A DNA stretch of 64,000 nt from Thalassomonas actiniarum (GTDB lineage: Bacteria; Pseudomonadota; Gammaproteobacteria; Enterobacterales; Alteromonadaceae). Both the position numbers and the translations under genes were made by a program. Position 1 is the first letter of the stretch; the number at the start of each line of letters is the position of its first letter. The stretch spans positions 6,260,603 through 6,324,602 of the forward strand of contig NZ_CP059735.1 in the NCBI RefSeq assembly GCF_000948975.2, given 5' to 3'. Under the pieces are notes generated by a model, which was not told where the DNA came from, did not search any database, and was given only the letters and a program-made list of their open reading frames with translations. Positions 24,141-34,152 of the stretch are shown in pieces.

Positions 24141-24148
24141 CTCACCCC

Positions 24149-25807
24149 CTAATCTTCACGCGTGACACGTAAAACTTCTTCCAGGGTGGTTAAACCGGCC
24201 ATCACCTTATCGAAACCGTCACGGCGGATACTCGGGGTGGTGCGGCGGACAAATTTTTCAATCGCCTGTTCGCCCTTGCCGTTATGGATCATTTCCCTGA
24301 CCTTGTCATCCACGACCAACAGTTCGTGGATACCCATACGCCCCTTATAACCTTTATGGTTACATTCGCTGCAACCCACGGCGCGGTATATCTGCTGGGT
24401 ATTGTCATCACCCAGGCCTAACATATGAATTTCTTCTTCATCCGGATAATGGGCTTCGCGGCAATGCGGACATAAGGTCCTCACCAGTCGCTGTGCCAGT
24501 ACCCCCAACAGGGACGAGGATAACAGGAAAGGCTCAACCCCCATGTCTTCCATCCGGGTAATGGCGCCGGCGGCGGTATTGGTATGCAGGGTAGATAATA
24601 CCAGGTGACCGGTTAAACTGGCTTGTACCCCGATTTGTGCGGTTTCCAGGTCACGTATTTCCCCCACCATCACCACATCGGGATCCTGACGTAAAATGGC
24701 GCGCAAACCGCGGGCAAAGGTCATATCTACCTTGTTGTTTACCTGGGTCTGGCCTATGCCTTCGATGGCATATTCGATCGGATCTTCCACCGTCAGAATA
24801 TTTCTTTCCCGGCTGTCTATCTGGGTCAAACCGGCATAAAGCGTGGTACTCTTACCGGAACCGGTCGGGCCGGTCACCAGGATAATGCCATGGGGTTTAT
24901 CAATTAAATCGCTGAAACGCTTGCGGTTGGAATCTGTCATGCCCAGATCTTGTAAATCGAGGCGGGCAGCGTTCTTATCTAACAAACGCAATACCACCCG
25001 CTCGCCATGGCCGGTAGGCATGGTCGAGACCCGCACGTCCACCGCACGACCGGCAATACGCAGGGAAATACGGCCATCCTGGGGAATACGCTTTTCCGCG
25101 ATATCCAGCTTGGCCATAACCTTGATGCGCGATACCAGCAAAGAGGCCAGCTTACGGTTGGGTTTCAATACTTCCCTGAGCACGCCATCGATACGGAAGC
25201 GTATCTGCAGCGCCTTTTCAAAAGTTTCAATATGGATATCCGAGGCATTTTCCTTGATTGCCTCGCTGAGCATGGCATTGATCAGCTTGATGATCGGCGC
25301 ATCATCTTCATTTTCAAGCAGATCTTCAGATTCCACCATTTCATCCGCCAGCGAATACAGATCGACTTCGTTACCTATGTCTTCCATCATCTGCTTGGCT
25401 TCGGAAGAATCCCGCTGGTAGGCCAGGGTCAGCAACTGTTCAAATTCATTTGCACTGTGGAATTCGACGCTAAAAGGCGCCCGTACCCGGCGACGCACTT
25501 CCATCAGGATGTCGGCATCAACGCTTTTCAGGCAGGCCAGTACCAGGCCGCTTTCCTCTTGGCTGATCAGCACACTGTGGCGCTTGGCAAAACCAAACGA
25601 CAGGCTTAAGTCGGCCGCAGGACCTTGCTCCTCAAGCTCATGGTCAAGCCCGGCAGTTTCATCCTGCTCTGCCCCTGAAAATTGCTCAGTGGCGATTTGC
25701 TCAGCTGCCACTTGCGCAGCTTCTGCCTGTTCAGCCTTTACTTGTTCAGATGCGGCTGAAAATGTTTCCGGCTCTGTCACCTCAGCCTCCCTATCCATAA
25801 CTTTCAT
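24149..25807 (-). CDS. gspE: Type II secretion ATPase E
   Basis: 552-residue cytosolic ATPase. Conserved C-terminal motor: Walker [10 protein letters not shown] (about 315-323), Asp box, Walker [16 protein letters not shown] (about 378-392), His box [13 protein letters not shown], and a four-Cys zinc site CPHC ... CSEC (about 447 and 477). An Ala/Glu/Gln-rich segment of about 50 residues (10-60; for example [19 protein letters not shown]) precedes the normal N1 domain, an extension beyond typical GspE. ATG 25807 is taken as start; a GTG lies one codon earlier at 25810, next to the gspD stop. Confidence 0.95.
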   Translation of the reverse strand: MKVMDREAEVTEPETFSAASEQVKAEQAEAAQVAAEQIATEQFSGAEQDETAGLDHELEEQGPAADLSLSFGFAKRHSVLISQEESGLVLACLKSVDADILMEVRRRVRAPFSVEFHSANEFEQLLTLAYQRDSSEAKQMMEDIGNEVDLYSLADEMVESEDLLENEDDAPIIKLINAMLSEAIKENASDIHIETFEKALQIRFRIDGVLREVLKPNRKLASLLVSRIKVMAKLDIAEKRIPQDGRISLRIAGRAVDVRVSTMPTGHGERVVLRLLDKNAARLDLQDLGMTDSNRKRFSDLIDKPHGIILVTGPTGSGKSTTLYAGLTQIDSRERNILTVEDPIEYAIEGIGQTQVNNKVDMTFARGLRAILRQDPDVVMVGEIRDLETAQIGVQASLTGHLVLSTLHTNTAAGAITRMEDMGVEPFLLSSSLLGVLAQRLVRTLCPHCREAHYPDEEEIHMLGLGDDNTQQIYRAVGCSECNHKGYKGRMGIHELLVVDDKVREMIHNGKGEQAIEKFVRRTTPSIRRDGFDKVMAGLTTLEEVLRVTRED

Positions 25808-25809
25808 CA

Positions 25810-27909
25810 CTAATGTTCTTGCTTATCGGATGAAGTATCATCCGATTTTTTCTGCTCAATATATTCATCAAACGTCGGCGGCAGCGCCAGTTCATCATTC
25901 CACTCGGGGATCAACGGCAGCTCGGCATCACCTATTAAAGATAACCCGCGTTGTTGTTTTTCTAGCTCGCCTGCACGGATAAAGTTATATCTTTCTTTGC
26001 TAATGGTACGCATGGTCTCGCCGTCCCGGATAATGGTAGGACGCAGGAAGACCATCAGGTTACGCTTACGCACGCTATTGCTGGTGGATTTAAACAGGTG
26101 CCCCAGCACCGGAATGTCTCCCAGCAAAGGGACTTTCTGCAAGCTTTCCTGGACATCGTCATCGATCAGGCCGCCCAGCACAATGACCGCGCCGCTGTCA
26201 GCCATCACTGTGGTTTTGATTTCACGTTTGTTGATGGAAATATCCACCCCGGTAGCACCGCTCACCGAGGAAACTTCCTGCTCTATGGTCAGCTGCACCC
26301 CTGAACCTTCATTGACCTGAGGCGTGACCTTCAATTTAATACCCACTTCCTGGCGGTCCACCGTCTGGAAAGGGTTAGAGTTATTGTTACTCGCAGTAGA
26401 GCCGGTAATAATCGGGATTTCCTGACCAACGATAAAATAGGCTTCTTCGTTGTCTAAGGTGGTAATGCTCGGACGGGATAACAGGTTAGAGTTAGTATCG
26501 GTACTGACCGCCTGTAAAATCGCCCCCCAATCGTTATCGACAAAACCTAACATGCCACCGCTGACCGAACCTAAGGCGCTGGCCAGGACGGTAAAGTCAC
26601 CATCGGTATCCGGGTTCTTGGTTTCGATTGGGCGATTATTTTCATCATAAGTGGTGATGGTAGTCCCTTCTTCACCTTCAGCCGCAGCAACACCGGCCGC
26701 TACCGAACTGATAGTCGCGGGCCCATTGGTGAACTGGGTAAAGCCGCCTTTTTCGTGGAACCACTGCACCCCGAGGTTGGCGCCATCGCCGTCAAATACT
26801 TCAACGATAATGGCTTCTACCAGTACCTGGGCACGGCGGATATCAAGCTGGCGAATAACCGCTTCAAGGGAACGTAACATATCCGGCTGTGCGGTGATCA
26901 CTAAGGTATTAGTGTCTTCATGGGCTTCAATGCTGATATTGCGTTTTTTCGCGCTTCGGGTCTTGGTTTTGCTGTTTTGCCCTTCCGCTTCAATCGATTC
27001 GCTGACGCCGGTCAACACCTTCACCATGTCTTCCGCTTTGGAATATTTCAGGTAATACACCCGGGTATTGCCGCTGGTCTGCAGCTCGCTGTCCAGGCGT
27101 TCAATCAAGTGGGCGACCCGCTCACGTGCCTGGCGCTCACCACTGACAATCACGCTGTTGGTTCTGTCGTCGGCAACAATTTTCGGGATCAGGAAAGTCG
27201 GGGTACCCGCTTTACCCTGGCTGGATTTATTCATGGCTTCGACGATACGCACCATTTCACCGGCCGAAGCATGTTTGAGACGGATGATCTGTACGTCTTT
27301 ATCACCGGCCCGGTCAACCCGTTGGATGATTTTCACCAGGCGCTTTACCACGGCGGCGGTACCGGTCAGCATGATGACGTTGGCAGGGTCGTAGTTGACC
27401 ACATTGCCGCCACCGGCCTGATCCGATAACTGGCGCAGCAAAGGCACCAATTCGCGTACGGTAACATTTTTCACTTCGATCACCCGGGTGACCATTTCAT
27501 CACCCATGCCCGGGTCTTCATTGCCCACTACCGGGATAGAAGAGGTTTTTGCGTCTTTGGAGCGGATAATCTTTATAACATTGTTATCCATTTCCACGGC
27601 TGAGAAACCGTAAACCTCAAGCACATTGAGGAAAAACTGGTAATACTGCTCTTCCGTTAATAAGTCATAACTGCGGACATTAACCTTACCGCGCACATTG
27701 GGATCGGCGATCATGGTTTTCTTTAAATTTTTACCGACAATATTAACGAATTCAGTGATTTCCGTCCCTTTAAAATTAGGAGAATATTGCGCGGCATAAA
27801 CCGGCTCCGGCACAGTTAAAGTACTAAAAGCAATGGCGGCTGATACGCCCAGTACCAGTTTTTTCAACTTAGGAGCACTTACTGTCTGGCTCATTAAAAA
27901 ATTTCTCAT
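25810..27909 (-). CDS. gspD: Type II secretion outer-membrane secretin D
   Basis: 699 residues. Signal peptide to about residue 39 (ending VYAAQ), then N0 (about 40-120), N1-N3 KH-like domains and the secretin barrel (about 430-650) with [16 protein letters not shown] and [15 protein letters not shown]. The C-terminal 45 residues may be the S-domain that binds a pilotin, but no pilotin gene is in the window. GspD forms the outer-membrane pore. It is 2 bp past gspC. Confidence 0.96.
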   Translation of the reverse strand: MRNFLMSQTVSAPKLKKLVLGVSAAIAFSTLTVPEPVYAAQYSPNFKGTEITEFVNIVGKNLKKTMIADPNVRGKVNVRSYDLLTEEQYYQFFLNVLEVYGFSAVEMDNNVIKIIRSKDAKTSSIPVVGNEDPGMGDEMVTRVIEVKNVTVRELVPLLRQLSDQAGGGNVVNYDPANVIMLTGTAAVVKRLVKIIQRVDRAGDKDVQIIRLKHASAGEMVRIVEAMNKSSQGKAGTPTFLIPKIVADDRTNSVIVSGERQARERVAHLIERLDSELQTSGNTRVYYLKYSKAEDMVKVLTGVSESIEAEGQNSKTKTRSAKKRNISIEAHEDTNTLVITAQPDMLRSLEAVIRQLDIRRAQVLVEAIIVEVFDGDGANLGVQWFHEKGGFTQFTNGPATISSVAAGVAAAEGEEGTTITTYDENNRPIETKNPDTDGDFTVLASALGSVSGGMLGFVDNDWGAILQAVSTDTNSNLLSRPSITTLDNEEAYFIVGQEIPIITGSTASNNNSNPFQTVDRQEVGIKLKVTPQVNEGSGVQLTIEQEVSSVSGATGVDISINKREIKTTVMADSGAVIVLGGLIDDDVQESLQKVPLLGDIPVLGHLFKSTSNSVRKRNLMVFLRPTIIRDGETMRTISKERYNFIRAGELEKQQRGLSLIGDAELPLIPEWNDELALPPTFDEYIEQKKSDDTSSDKQEH

Positions 27910-27911
27910 AA

Positions 27912-28904
27912 CTAATTATCTATCCTGAACAATATTTCTGTCATTTCGCCATTACGATCTATCAGTAAAGCCACTTCTCGTTCTTGTTTTAAGGCTCTTA
28001 ATGCCTGGGCCGCATCCGACGGTACCGTTAAATCGAAACCATTCATTTGCACCGCAACATCACCGGATTTTAACCCTGAGTTCTGGAAAAACTCGGGATT
28101 TTTACCCGGCATCAGGCGATAACCGGTGACACTACCATTTTCTCGCTTGGGGGAAATCTTCAGGTAATCTGTGATTTTCCCCGGGTCCTCTGTGATATCA
28201 TTACGCAAGCTGGTCACACTTTTACTTAACTGACGGTTATCACGCTGATCTACGCGCTTTGCCGATGTTTTGGCCCCCTTGCTTTTTTCCCTTGATTTTG
28301 TCCTCGATGACTTAGCCTTACTCTTATTCTTGCTGGTCACGGGTTTGGCACGGAAAGCTTTCGTTTTACCTCCTTTGCCCTGCTCATAGTCAAAGCCATC
28401 GAGCATTAAGGTTTCCAAACGACCCGACTGTTTTATTAAGACCCTGTCATTGTGTACTTGTTCCAAGGTTGCCCGGGTGCCTGTAATTAAATCGCCGATA
28501 CCATAGGTTTCCTGGCTCGACTGATGTTCAATAATGGCAGCGGCATTGTCGCTTTTATTACTGGCCACCACGCCGGTCAGGGTAAGGTTCAACCGGGTTT
28601 CCGGCGCATCTTCAATTTCAATCACTTCTTCCTCGACAGCCTGGCTATTATACTCTCCGAAAAGATTTAATGCCTGTATCTTGGAGACACTGATGTTTTG
28701 CTTTTCCTGTGAGACGTTATTGCCTCCGGGTACACTGGTTGCGGTATTGTTAGCGGCGGGTTCGGGCACTAACATCCATGTAATCTGAGCTCCCAGATAT
28801 GCAATATAAGCTAACATCAAAATAATGACAGCTTGTGCAATCCTTTGTTGCGGGAGTTTGGCTATCGTTTCAGTTAACGAGGCCATATTATTTGGCAATT
28901 CCAT
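27912..28904 (-). CDS. gspC: Type II secretion protein C
   Basis: 330 residues, first gene of the operon. A short cytosolic part is followed by a transmembrane helix (about 20-46, AQAVIILMLAYIAYLGAQITW) and the HR domain (about 76-165, containing LNLFGEY and LTLTGVVASN) that contacts GspD N0. A basic Lys/Ser/Arg-rich linker (about 178-225) leads to a C-terminal PDZ domain (about 245-330, GYRLMPGKNPEFFQNSGLKSGDV). The linker is unusually long and basic. The divergent region to hslR (28905-29092) must carry the operon promoter, but I cannot pick its elements with confidence. Confidence 0.94.
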   Translation of the reverse strand: MELPNNMASLTETIAKLPQQRIAQAVIILMLAYIAYLGAQITWMLVPEPAANNTATSVPGGNNVSQEKQNISVSKIQALNLFGEYNSQAVEEEVIEIEDAPETRLNLTLTGVVASNKSDNAAAIIEHQSSQETYGIGDLITGTRATLEQVHNDRVLIKQSGRLETLMLDGFDYEQGKGGKTKAFRAKPVTSKNKSKAKSSRTKSREKSKGAKTSAKRVDQRDNRQLSKSVTSLRNDITEDPGKITDYLKISPKRENGSVTGYRLMPGKNPEFFQNSGLKSGDVAVQMNGFDLTVPSDAAQALRALKQEREVALLIDRNGEMTEILFRIDN

Positions 28905-29092
28905 ATAGTTCTATGTTTTTCTTTATAATTTACGTTAAATGACGATATTAAGCTCAACCGATGATACTTGACCATTAGATAAGCAACAAGCACAGCGGTG
29001 ACATTGTCACTAAAATTTACAATTTAAATCCTTATGGCGAAATGCGCAGGGTTATGTTAACTTTCGCCCAATTTTTAATCGGGGGAGCAGCT

Positions 29093-29506
29093 ATGGCAAC
29101 AAAACCAGTGGCATCGAGCACGGAAACTAACACGACTCGATTAGACAAATGGCTCTGGGCGGCACGTTTTTATAAAACCCGGGCCATTGCCAAGCAAATG
29201 ATCGACGGCGGTAAAGTCTTTTACAACGGACAACGTACTAAATCAGGTAGAGCCGTGTCAATCGGTGATACAATAAAAGTTAGGCAAGGTTACGAAGAAA
29301 AAGAGGTAACTGTCATCGCACTTGCGGACAAACGCAGGGACGCCACCTTCGCGCAAACCCTGTACCGGGAGTTAGAAAGCAGCCTGGAAACACGCGAAAA
29401 AAATGCCCTGGCCCGCAAGCAGGGAATTTTATTAAGTCCCGCCGGTGACGCTAAACCGGATAAGAAACAACGCCGTAAAATCCGACAACTTAAAGAAAGG
29501 ATATAA
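29093..29506 (+). CDS. hslR: Ribosome-associated heat-shock protein Hsp15
   Basis: 137 residues from ATG 29093, chosen over ATG 29042 because GGGGGAG lies just upstream and the extra 17 residues do not match Hsp15. The S4 RNA-binding domain (about 16-75: RLDKWLWAARFYKTRAIAKQMIDGGKVFYNGQRTK, in pieces) is followed by a basic C-terminal helix. Hsp15 rescues stalled 50S subunits with a nascent chain. It forms an operon with hslO 6 bp downstream, as in E. coli. Confidence 0.95.
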   Translation: MATKPVASSTETNTTRLDKWLWAARFYKTRAIAKQMIDGGKVFYNGQRTKSGRAVSIGDTIKVRQGYEEKEVTVIALADKRRDATFAQTLYRELESSLETREKNALARKQGILLSPAGDAKPDKKQRRKIRQLKERI

Positions 29507-29512
29507 CTGAAT

Positions 29513-30400
29513 ATGTCTCGTTCTGACGTTTTAAACCGCTACTTATTTGATGATCTGCATGCGCGTGGAGAATTAGTACAATTAAAACAAAGCTACCAAG
29601 AAATTTTAGGTGAACACGACTACCCCGCCGGGGTACGCACCTTACTGGGTGAATTACTCGCTGCCACCTGTTTACTGACCGCCACGATAAAGTTTGAAGG
29701 CGAAATCACGGTACAGCTCCAGGGAGACGGCCCCGTGGGTTATATTGCCGTCAACGGCAACCATAACCAGCAGATGCGCGGCATTGCCCGGTTAAAAGAA
29801 GCCACAGATGCACAAGGCCTGAAAGCCCTTATCGGCAAAGGCAATATGATCATCACCATACGCCCGAACCAGGGAGAAGCCTATCAGGGCGTAGTGGCCC
29901 TGGACCGGGACACCCTGGCGGATTGCCTGGCCCACTATTTTGAAGTATCTGAGCAAATCCCCACCCAAATCTGGCTGTTTTGCGATGAACAGGCGCAGCA
30001 AACCGGCGGCGCCCTGGTGCAATTAATGCCCGACGGAGAAGATAAAGCAAAACAGCAGCAGGACTTTGACCACCTGTGCCAGCTGACCCAGACGATAAAA
30101 AGTGAAGAACTCTTTACCCTGGATGCCGAAACCTTGCTATACCGCTTATATCACCAGGAAGAAGTGCGTCTGTTTGAGCCTCAGGATGTCAGTTACCAGT
30201 GCAGCTGCTCAACGGAGAAATGCCTGGCCGCCATTGCCCAGATTGAACCGGCAGAGCTGAAATCCATTCTGGCAGAGCAAGGCAACCTCAGCATGACCTG
30301 TGATTATTGCATGACAACCTATGCTTTTAACGAACAGGACTTAAGCGCTTACCTTGACGAAGGTAAAGACGCAGCAGGCGGTGCAGTCACTAAGCACTAG
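29513..30400 (+). CDS. hslO: Redox-regulated chaperone Hsp33
   Basis: 295 residues, cytosolic holdase activated by oxidation. The N-terminal substrate-binding domain contains VQLQGDGPVGYIAVNGN (about 66-82). The C-terminal redox switch has four zinc cysteines: CSCSTEKC (about 230-237, C-x-C at positions two apart) and CDYC (about 265-268). A perfect terminator follows at 30415. Confidence 0.96.
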   Translation: MSRSDVLNRYLFDDLHARGELVQLKQSYQEILGEHDYPAGVRTLLGELLAATCLLTATIKFEGEITVQLQGDGPVGYIAVNGNHNQQMRGIARLKEATDAQGLKALIGKGNMIITIRPNQGEAYQGVVALDRDTLADCLAHYFEVSEQIPTQIWLFCDEQAQQTGGALVQLMPDGEDKAKQQQDFDHLCQLTQTIKSEELFTLDAETLLYRLYHQEEVRLFEPQDVSYQCSCSTEKCLAAIAQIEPAELKSILAEQGNLSMTCDYCMTTYAFNEQDLSAYLDEGKDAAGGAVTKH

Positions 30401-30414
30401 TCAACTCAAGTCCG

Positions 30415-30447
30415 GCGCCATTGCTGCAACAGCAATGGCGCTTTATT
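30415..30447 (+). terminator. Rho-independent terminator of hslO
   Basis: 12-bp perfect stem, GCGCCATTGCTG (30415-30426) and CAGCAATGGCGC (30430-30441), loop CAA, followed by TTTATT. Confidence 0.88.
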
Positions 30448-30555
30448 CCTGCCTTGCCTCACGACCCCACCATCATTACATTCTGGTTACATTTTCAGAG
30501 ACTTTTATTTACATCACTAGCCAAGCCGTGCTAAAACCTCTGGCCTTATTATTAA

Positions 30556-30677
30556 ATTTAAGCTTAAATGCTGCTGTTCAATAATTAACCTAGCGTTGGA
30601 AGTTAACGTCTGCTCGGCCCCCTCATAAGCCAAGCTGGCGCGAAGTAGAACAATTATAAAATTTCACCCCGGTGAAA
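30556..30677 (+). promoter_or_regulatory. Palindromes in the leader of the S8 protease gene
   Basis: The 289-bp gap before the protease holds a 14-bp palindrome ATTTAAGCTTAAAT (30556-30569) and, immediately before the ribosome site, an inverted repeat TTTCACC/GGTGAAA (30662-30668, 30671-30677). The second lies a few bases from GGAG and could influence translation. No clear -35/-10 pair is visible. Confidence 0.35.
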
Positions 30678-30689
30678 CCTGGAGTATCC

Positions 30690-33600
30690 ATGAGTAGTAA
30701 AGTAGCCATTGCCGTATCCGCGGCTTTGATGTCAATGTCCCTGAGTTCGGCCGCCGAAAGCCAGTTAACCCGGTTAGGGAAAAGCCAGGTGCCACAAGGC
30801 ACACAAATCAAAACTGTAGCCAAAAACGCCAACACCGGTGTTGCGGCCGTTTTTACCCCGGAAGCTGACTTAGCCCAGGGCACGCACCGCTATTTGGTCC
30901 GCCTGAGCGAAGATCCCGTCGCCTTATACCAGGGCAATATTGCCGGTTATCAAGCCACCAGCCCGGCATTGGCCAAAAGCGCAGCCACCGCAAACGGCAA
31001 ACTCAATACCAAGGCCCCTGAAGTTAAGGCTTACCGCAGCTTATTGAACAAGCGCCAGGATCAGGTGATTACCCAGGCAGAGCAGGTGCTGAGCAAACTG
31101 GACATCAAACAACGTACTACCCTGGCCTTTAACGGTATGGTGGTTGAAATGACCCAGGCAGAAGCAGAAAAGCTGGCCAAGGTCCCGGGCATTGCCCAGA
31201 TCAAACGTGAAGTCATGCGCTACCCCACCACGGATGCCGGTCCTGCTTTTATCAAGGCCCCGGCGGTTTGGGACGGTAGTGCCAGCGGTACCGCCCATCA
31301 GGGTGAAGGCCTGATTGTCGGCGTCATCGATACCGGTATCAACAGTGATCACCCATCTTTTGCCGATGTCGGCGCAGACGGTTACGATCATACTAACCCC
31401 AACGGCAGCGGTGTCTACAGCGGCGACTGTGCCACCGAAGAATGGGCCGGATTATGTAACGACAAACTCATCGGTGTTCACAGCTATCCGCTGATCACAG
31501 ACGACTACCCTTTATTCGATGAAACCGTGGCTGCCAACGGCGTCGACCACAACGGTCACGGCTCTCATACCGCCGGCACCGCCGCCGGTAATATCCTCAA
31601 AGATGTTACCCTGGATAACGGCCTTGAAGTGGCGGAAATGTCCGGTGTTGCCCCGCATGCCAATATTATTTCTTACCAGGTTTGTTTACCGGGTGAACCG
31701 GGTGATGCCATCGAATTCGACGGTTGTTACCCCTCCCTGACCATATTGGCGGTAGAGCATGCCATTGAAGCCGGTGTTGATGTGATCAACTACTCGGTTG
31801 GCGGCGGCAGCTCAGATCCGTGGCAGGACGGCGATTCCCTGGCCTTTTTATCTGCGCGCAAGGCGGGCATCCATGTAGCGACTTCCGCCGGTAATGACGG
31901 CCCGGATCCATACACCCTGGGCTCACCCAGTGAAGCCCCGTGGATCACCACAGTGGCCGCCGGTACCCATGACCGCGAGCTCATCGAAAACCAAATGACG
32001 GTCGATGGCTTTGATTACGATTATGCCGACAGCACAGGCCCTGAAGTTGATGCAGAATTTTCCGGCACCCTGCTATATGCCGGCAGCGTAGACGAAGCCA
32101 ATATTGAAGGCTGTGAAGCTTATGCCGCAGACGCCTTCAAAGATAAAATCGCCCTGATCAGCCGCGGCAGCTGTAATTTCTCCGATAAGATCATTAACGC
32201 CAGCGATGCCGGCGCCAGTGCTGTGGTTGTCTATAACAACCAGGGGGGTGACGACTCATCCCTGAGCATGAGCGGCCTGGCCGGCACCACGATTCCTTCG
32301 CTCTTTATCTCGGAAAATTCAGGCAAAGCCATTATCGGCGCACTGGCTGAAGACCCAACATTAAGCGCTTCCTTTGCGCCGTTCCAGATCGCAGAAGCCG
32401 ACGGCGGTGTGATGGCTGATTTCAGCTCCCGCGGCCCTAACTTAGCGGTAGCCGATATTTTATCTCCGTCGATTACCGCACCGGGCTCAGGTATTCTCGC
32501 GGCTTATGCCGACGAAATCTCTGCCGGCATGGTAGAATCCCCGGCGCCGAGCGATTACGGCTTCTTAAGCGGCACTTCCATGGCCAGCCCGCACGTTGCC
32601 GGCGCCCTGACGCTATTGGCGGGATTACAGCCAGACTGGACCCCGGCACAGGCACAATCGGCATTAATGCTGACAGCCAATCAGGAAGTATTAAAAGAAG
32701 ACGGTGAAACCCCGGCAGACTTCTTCGATATGGGCTCAGGTTATGCCAACGTTGCCCTGGCCGCCGCCAGCGGCCTGGTAATGGATGAAAACTATGACAA
32801 TTATGTCGCAGCCAACCCAACCACAGGCGGTCAACCGTCAGCCCTGAATTTACCCAGCATGGCAAATGCGACCTGTATCGATACCTGCTCCTGGACCCGT
32901 ACGGTAACGGCAACTTCAGATGCCAACTGGCATGCCAGTGCCGAGTTGCTGGATGCAAACAGCGGTTTAACCGTCACAGTATCGCCGGAAAGCTTTGAAC
33001 TGGCTGCCGGTGAGTCTCAGGTATTAACCATTACCGCAGATGTCAGTGCCACCAAAAACGACTGGAGTTTTGCCAATATCAAGCTAACGGCTGCAGGTTT
33101 CCCTGATGCCCAGTTACCGCTTGTGGTAAAACCCGGCGAAAGCAACCTGCCGGAAACCTTAACCTTGCTTGCGGACAGTGCTCAAGGCTCAAAGACCTAT
33201 AGTGGCTATCAGGATAAGAAACTGTCCATTATCAGCGCCAGTCTTTACACCAAAAAAGAAGTGATCAGCGAAGAAACCGATGAACTTCAGGAGAACTTCG
33301 CGCAGGAATGGCAGTTAGACCTGACAGAAGATGCCGCTTTGGTGATCTTCTCCCTGGGTGAAACTACGGCACCGGATCTGGATTTGTATGTTTATGATAG
33401 CGATCGCAATCAGTTAGGCTCATCGGCAACAAATTCCTCGGATGAAAGCATCACCCTGACTGATGTCGCCGCCGGCATATATACGGTGGAAGTGGTCAAT
33501 TACCAGGCCTCAGTTGCCGGAGGTACAGACCCTTATCAGTTAAATATTTCAGCCATCTATCAGGATGAAGCTTCACAAGACGAAAATGTCACGGTTGCTG

Positions 33601-34112
33601 TTGTTCAGGATGAAAGCAGTGATGAGTTTTCCCTGAAATTTGACTGGAGCCTGAGCAACAGTTTGGATGAAACCACCAAGGGTTTACTGTACTTAACTGC
33701 CGAAGACGGCAGCAATTACCCTGTTAATTTCACCTTCGATATCACAGAGGTAACGCCGACAGCGACAATTTCATCCTCTGCAGTCAATGTGGTCGAAGAA
33801 GAAAGGGTAACTTTAACCGGCTCCACAGCTTTTAATAAGAACGGCGCTGAGGTGAGCTATCACTGGGAGCAGCTATCTGGCCCTCAGGTATCCTTTGACG
33901 CCAATGGCCGGAGCATCAGCTTCTTGGCCCCTAAAGTCAGTCAAGATGAAACTTTATCATTCACCCTGACGGTTACCGAAGCCAACGGCAACACCAGTAC
34001 AGAAACCACCAGCGTTAACGTCATTAACAGACGAAACGGTGGCGGCGGTTCTTTTGGCTGGCTCTCGTTACTGGCGGCACCTTTGTTGTTCCTTCGCCGC
34101 TTGAAGAAATAA
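30690..34112 (+). CDS. Secreted subtilisin-like S8 protease with GlyGly-CTERM tail
   Basis: 1140 residues from ATG 30690 (GGAG upstream), chosen over GTG 30672. In order: signal peptide (about 1-22); I9-type propeptide; S8 catalytic domain with Asp in GVIDTGINSDH (about 210), His in HNGHGSHTAGT (about 290) and Ser in GTSMASPHVAGA (about 630); an inserted PA domain (about 445-570, KDKIALISRGSCNFSDKI); a PPC-like beta domain (about 880-950); an Ig/PKD-like domain (about 1020-1110); and a C-terminal Gly-rich motif, GGGGSFGW, a hydrophobic helix and RRLKK. That last part is a GlyGly-CTERM sorting signal, which in other bacteria is processed by rhombosortase for proteins using type II secretion. 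The gsp operon sits 1.8 kb away. Confidence 0.93.
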   Translation: MSSKVAIAVSAALMSMSLSSAAESQLTRLGKSQVPQGTQIKTVAKNANTGVAAVFTPEADLAQGTHRYLVRLSEDPVALYQGNIAGYQATSPALAKSAATANGKLNTKAPEVKAYRSLLNKRQDQVITQAEQVLSKLDIKQRTTLAFNGMVVEMTQAEAEKLAKVPGIAQIKREVMRYPTTDAGPAFIKAPAVWDGSASGTAHQGEGLIVGVIDTGINSDHPSFADVGADGYDHTNPNGSGVYSGDCATEEWAGLCNDKLIGVHSYPLITDDYPLFDETVAANGVDHNGHGSHTAGTAAGNILKDVTLDNGLEVAEMSGVAPHANIISYQVCLPGEPGDAIEFDGCYPSLTILAVEHAIEAGVDVINYSVGGGSSDPWQDGDSLAFLSARKAGIHVATSAGNDGPDPYTLGSPSEAPWITTVAAGTHDRELIENQMTVDGFDYDYADSTGPEVDAEFSGTLLYAGSVDEANIEGCEAYAADAFKDKIALISRGSCNFSDKIINASDAGASAVVVYNNQGGDDSSLSMSGLAGTTIPSLFISENSGKAIIGALAEDPTLSASFAPFQIAEADGGVMADFSSRGPNLAVADILSPSITAPGSGILAAYADEISAGMVESPAPSDYGFLSGTSMASPHVAGALTLLAGLQPDWTPAQAQSALMLTANQEVLKEDGETPADFFDMGSGYANVALAAASGLVMDENYDNYVAANPTTGGQPSALNLPSMANATCIDTCSWTRTVTATSDANWHASAELLDANSGLTVTVSPESFELAAGESQVLTITADVSATKNDWSFANIKLTAAGFPDAQLPLVVKPGESNLPETLTLLADSAQGSKTYSGYQDKKLSIISASLYTKKEVISEETDELQENFAQEWQLDLTEDAALVIFSLGETTAPDLDLYVYDSDRNQLGSSATNSSDESITLTDVAAGIYTVEVVNYQASVAGGTDPYQLNISAIYQDEASQDENVTVAVVQDESSDEFSLKFDWSLSNSLDETTKGLLYLTAEDGSNYPVNFTFDITEVTPTATISSSAVNVVEEERVTLTGSTAFNKNGAEVSYHWEQLSGPQVSFDANGRSISFLAPKVSQDETLSFTLTVTEANGNTSTETTSVNVINRRNGGGGSFGWLSLLAAPLLFLRRLKK

Positions 34113-34127
34113 CCGCCAGCTAAGCTA

Positions 34128-34152
34128 AAAGGGCGCCCGGCGCCCTTTTTTT
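34128..34152 (+). terminator. Rho-independent terminator of the S8 protease
   Basis: Stem AAAGGGCGC (34128-34136) and GCGCCCTTT (34140-34148), loop CCG, followed by more T. Confidence 0.92.

Noticed and set aside
24843-25421. Long open frames antisense to gspE and gspD
   Set aside because: They lie entirely opposite strongly conserved reading frames, and their translations have no family pattern. They are shadows.
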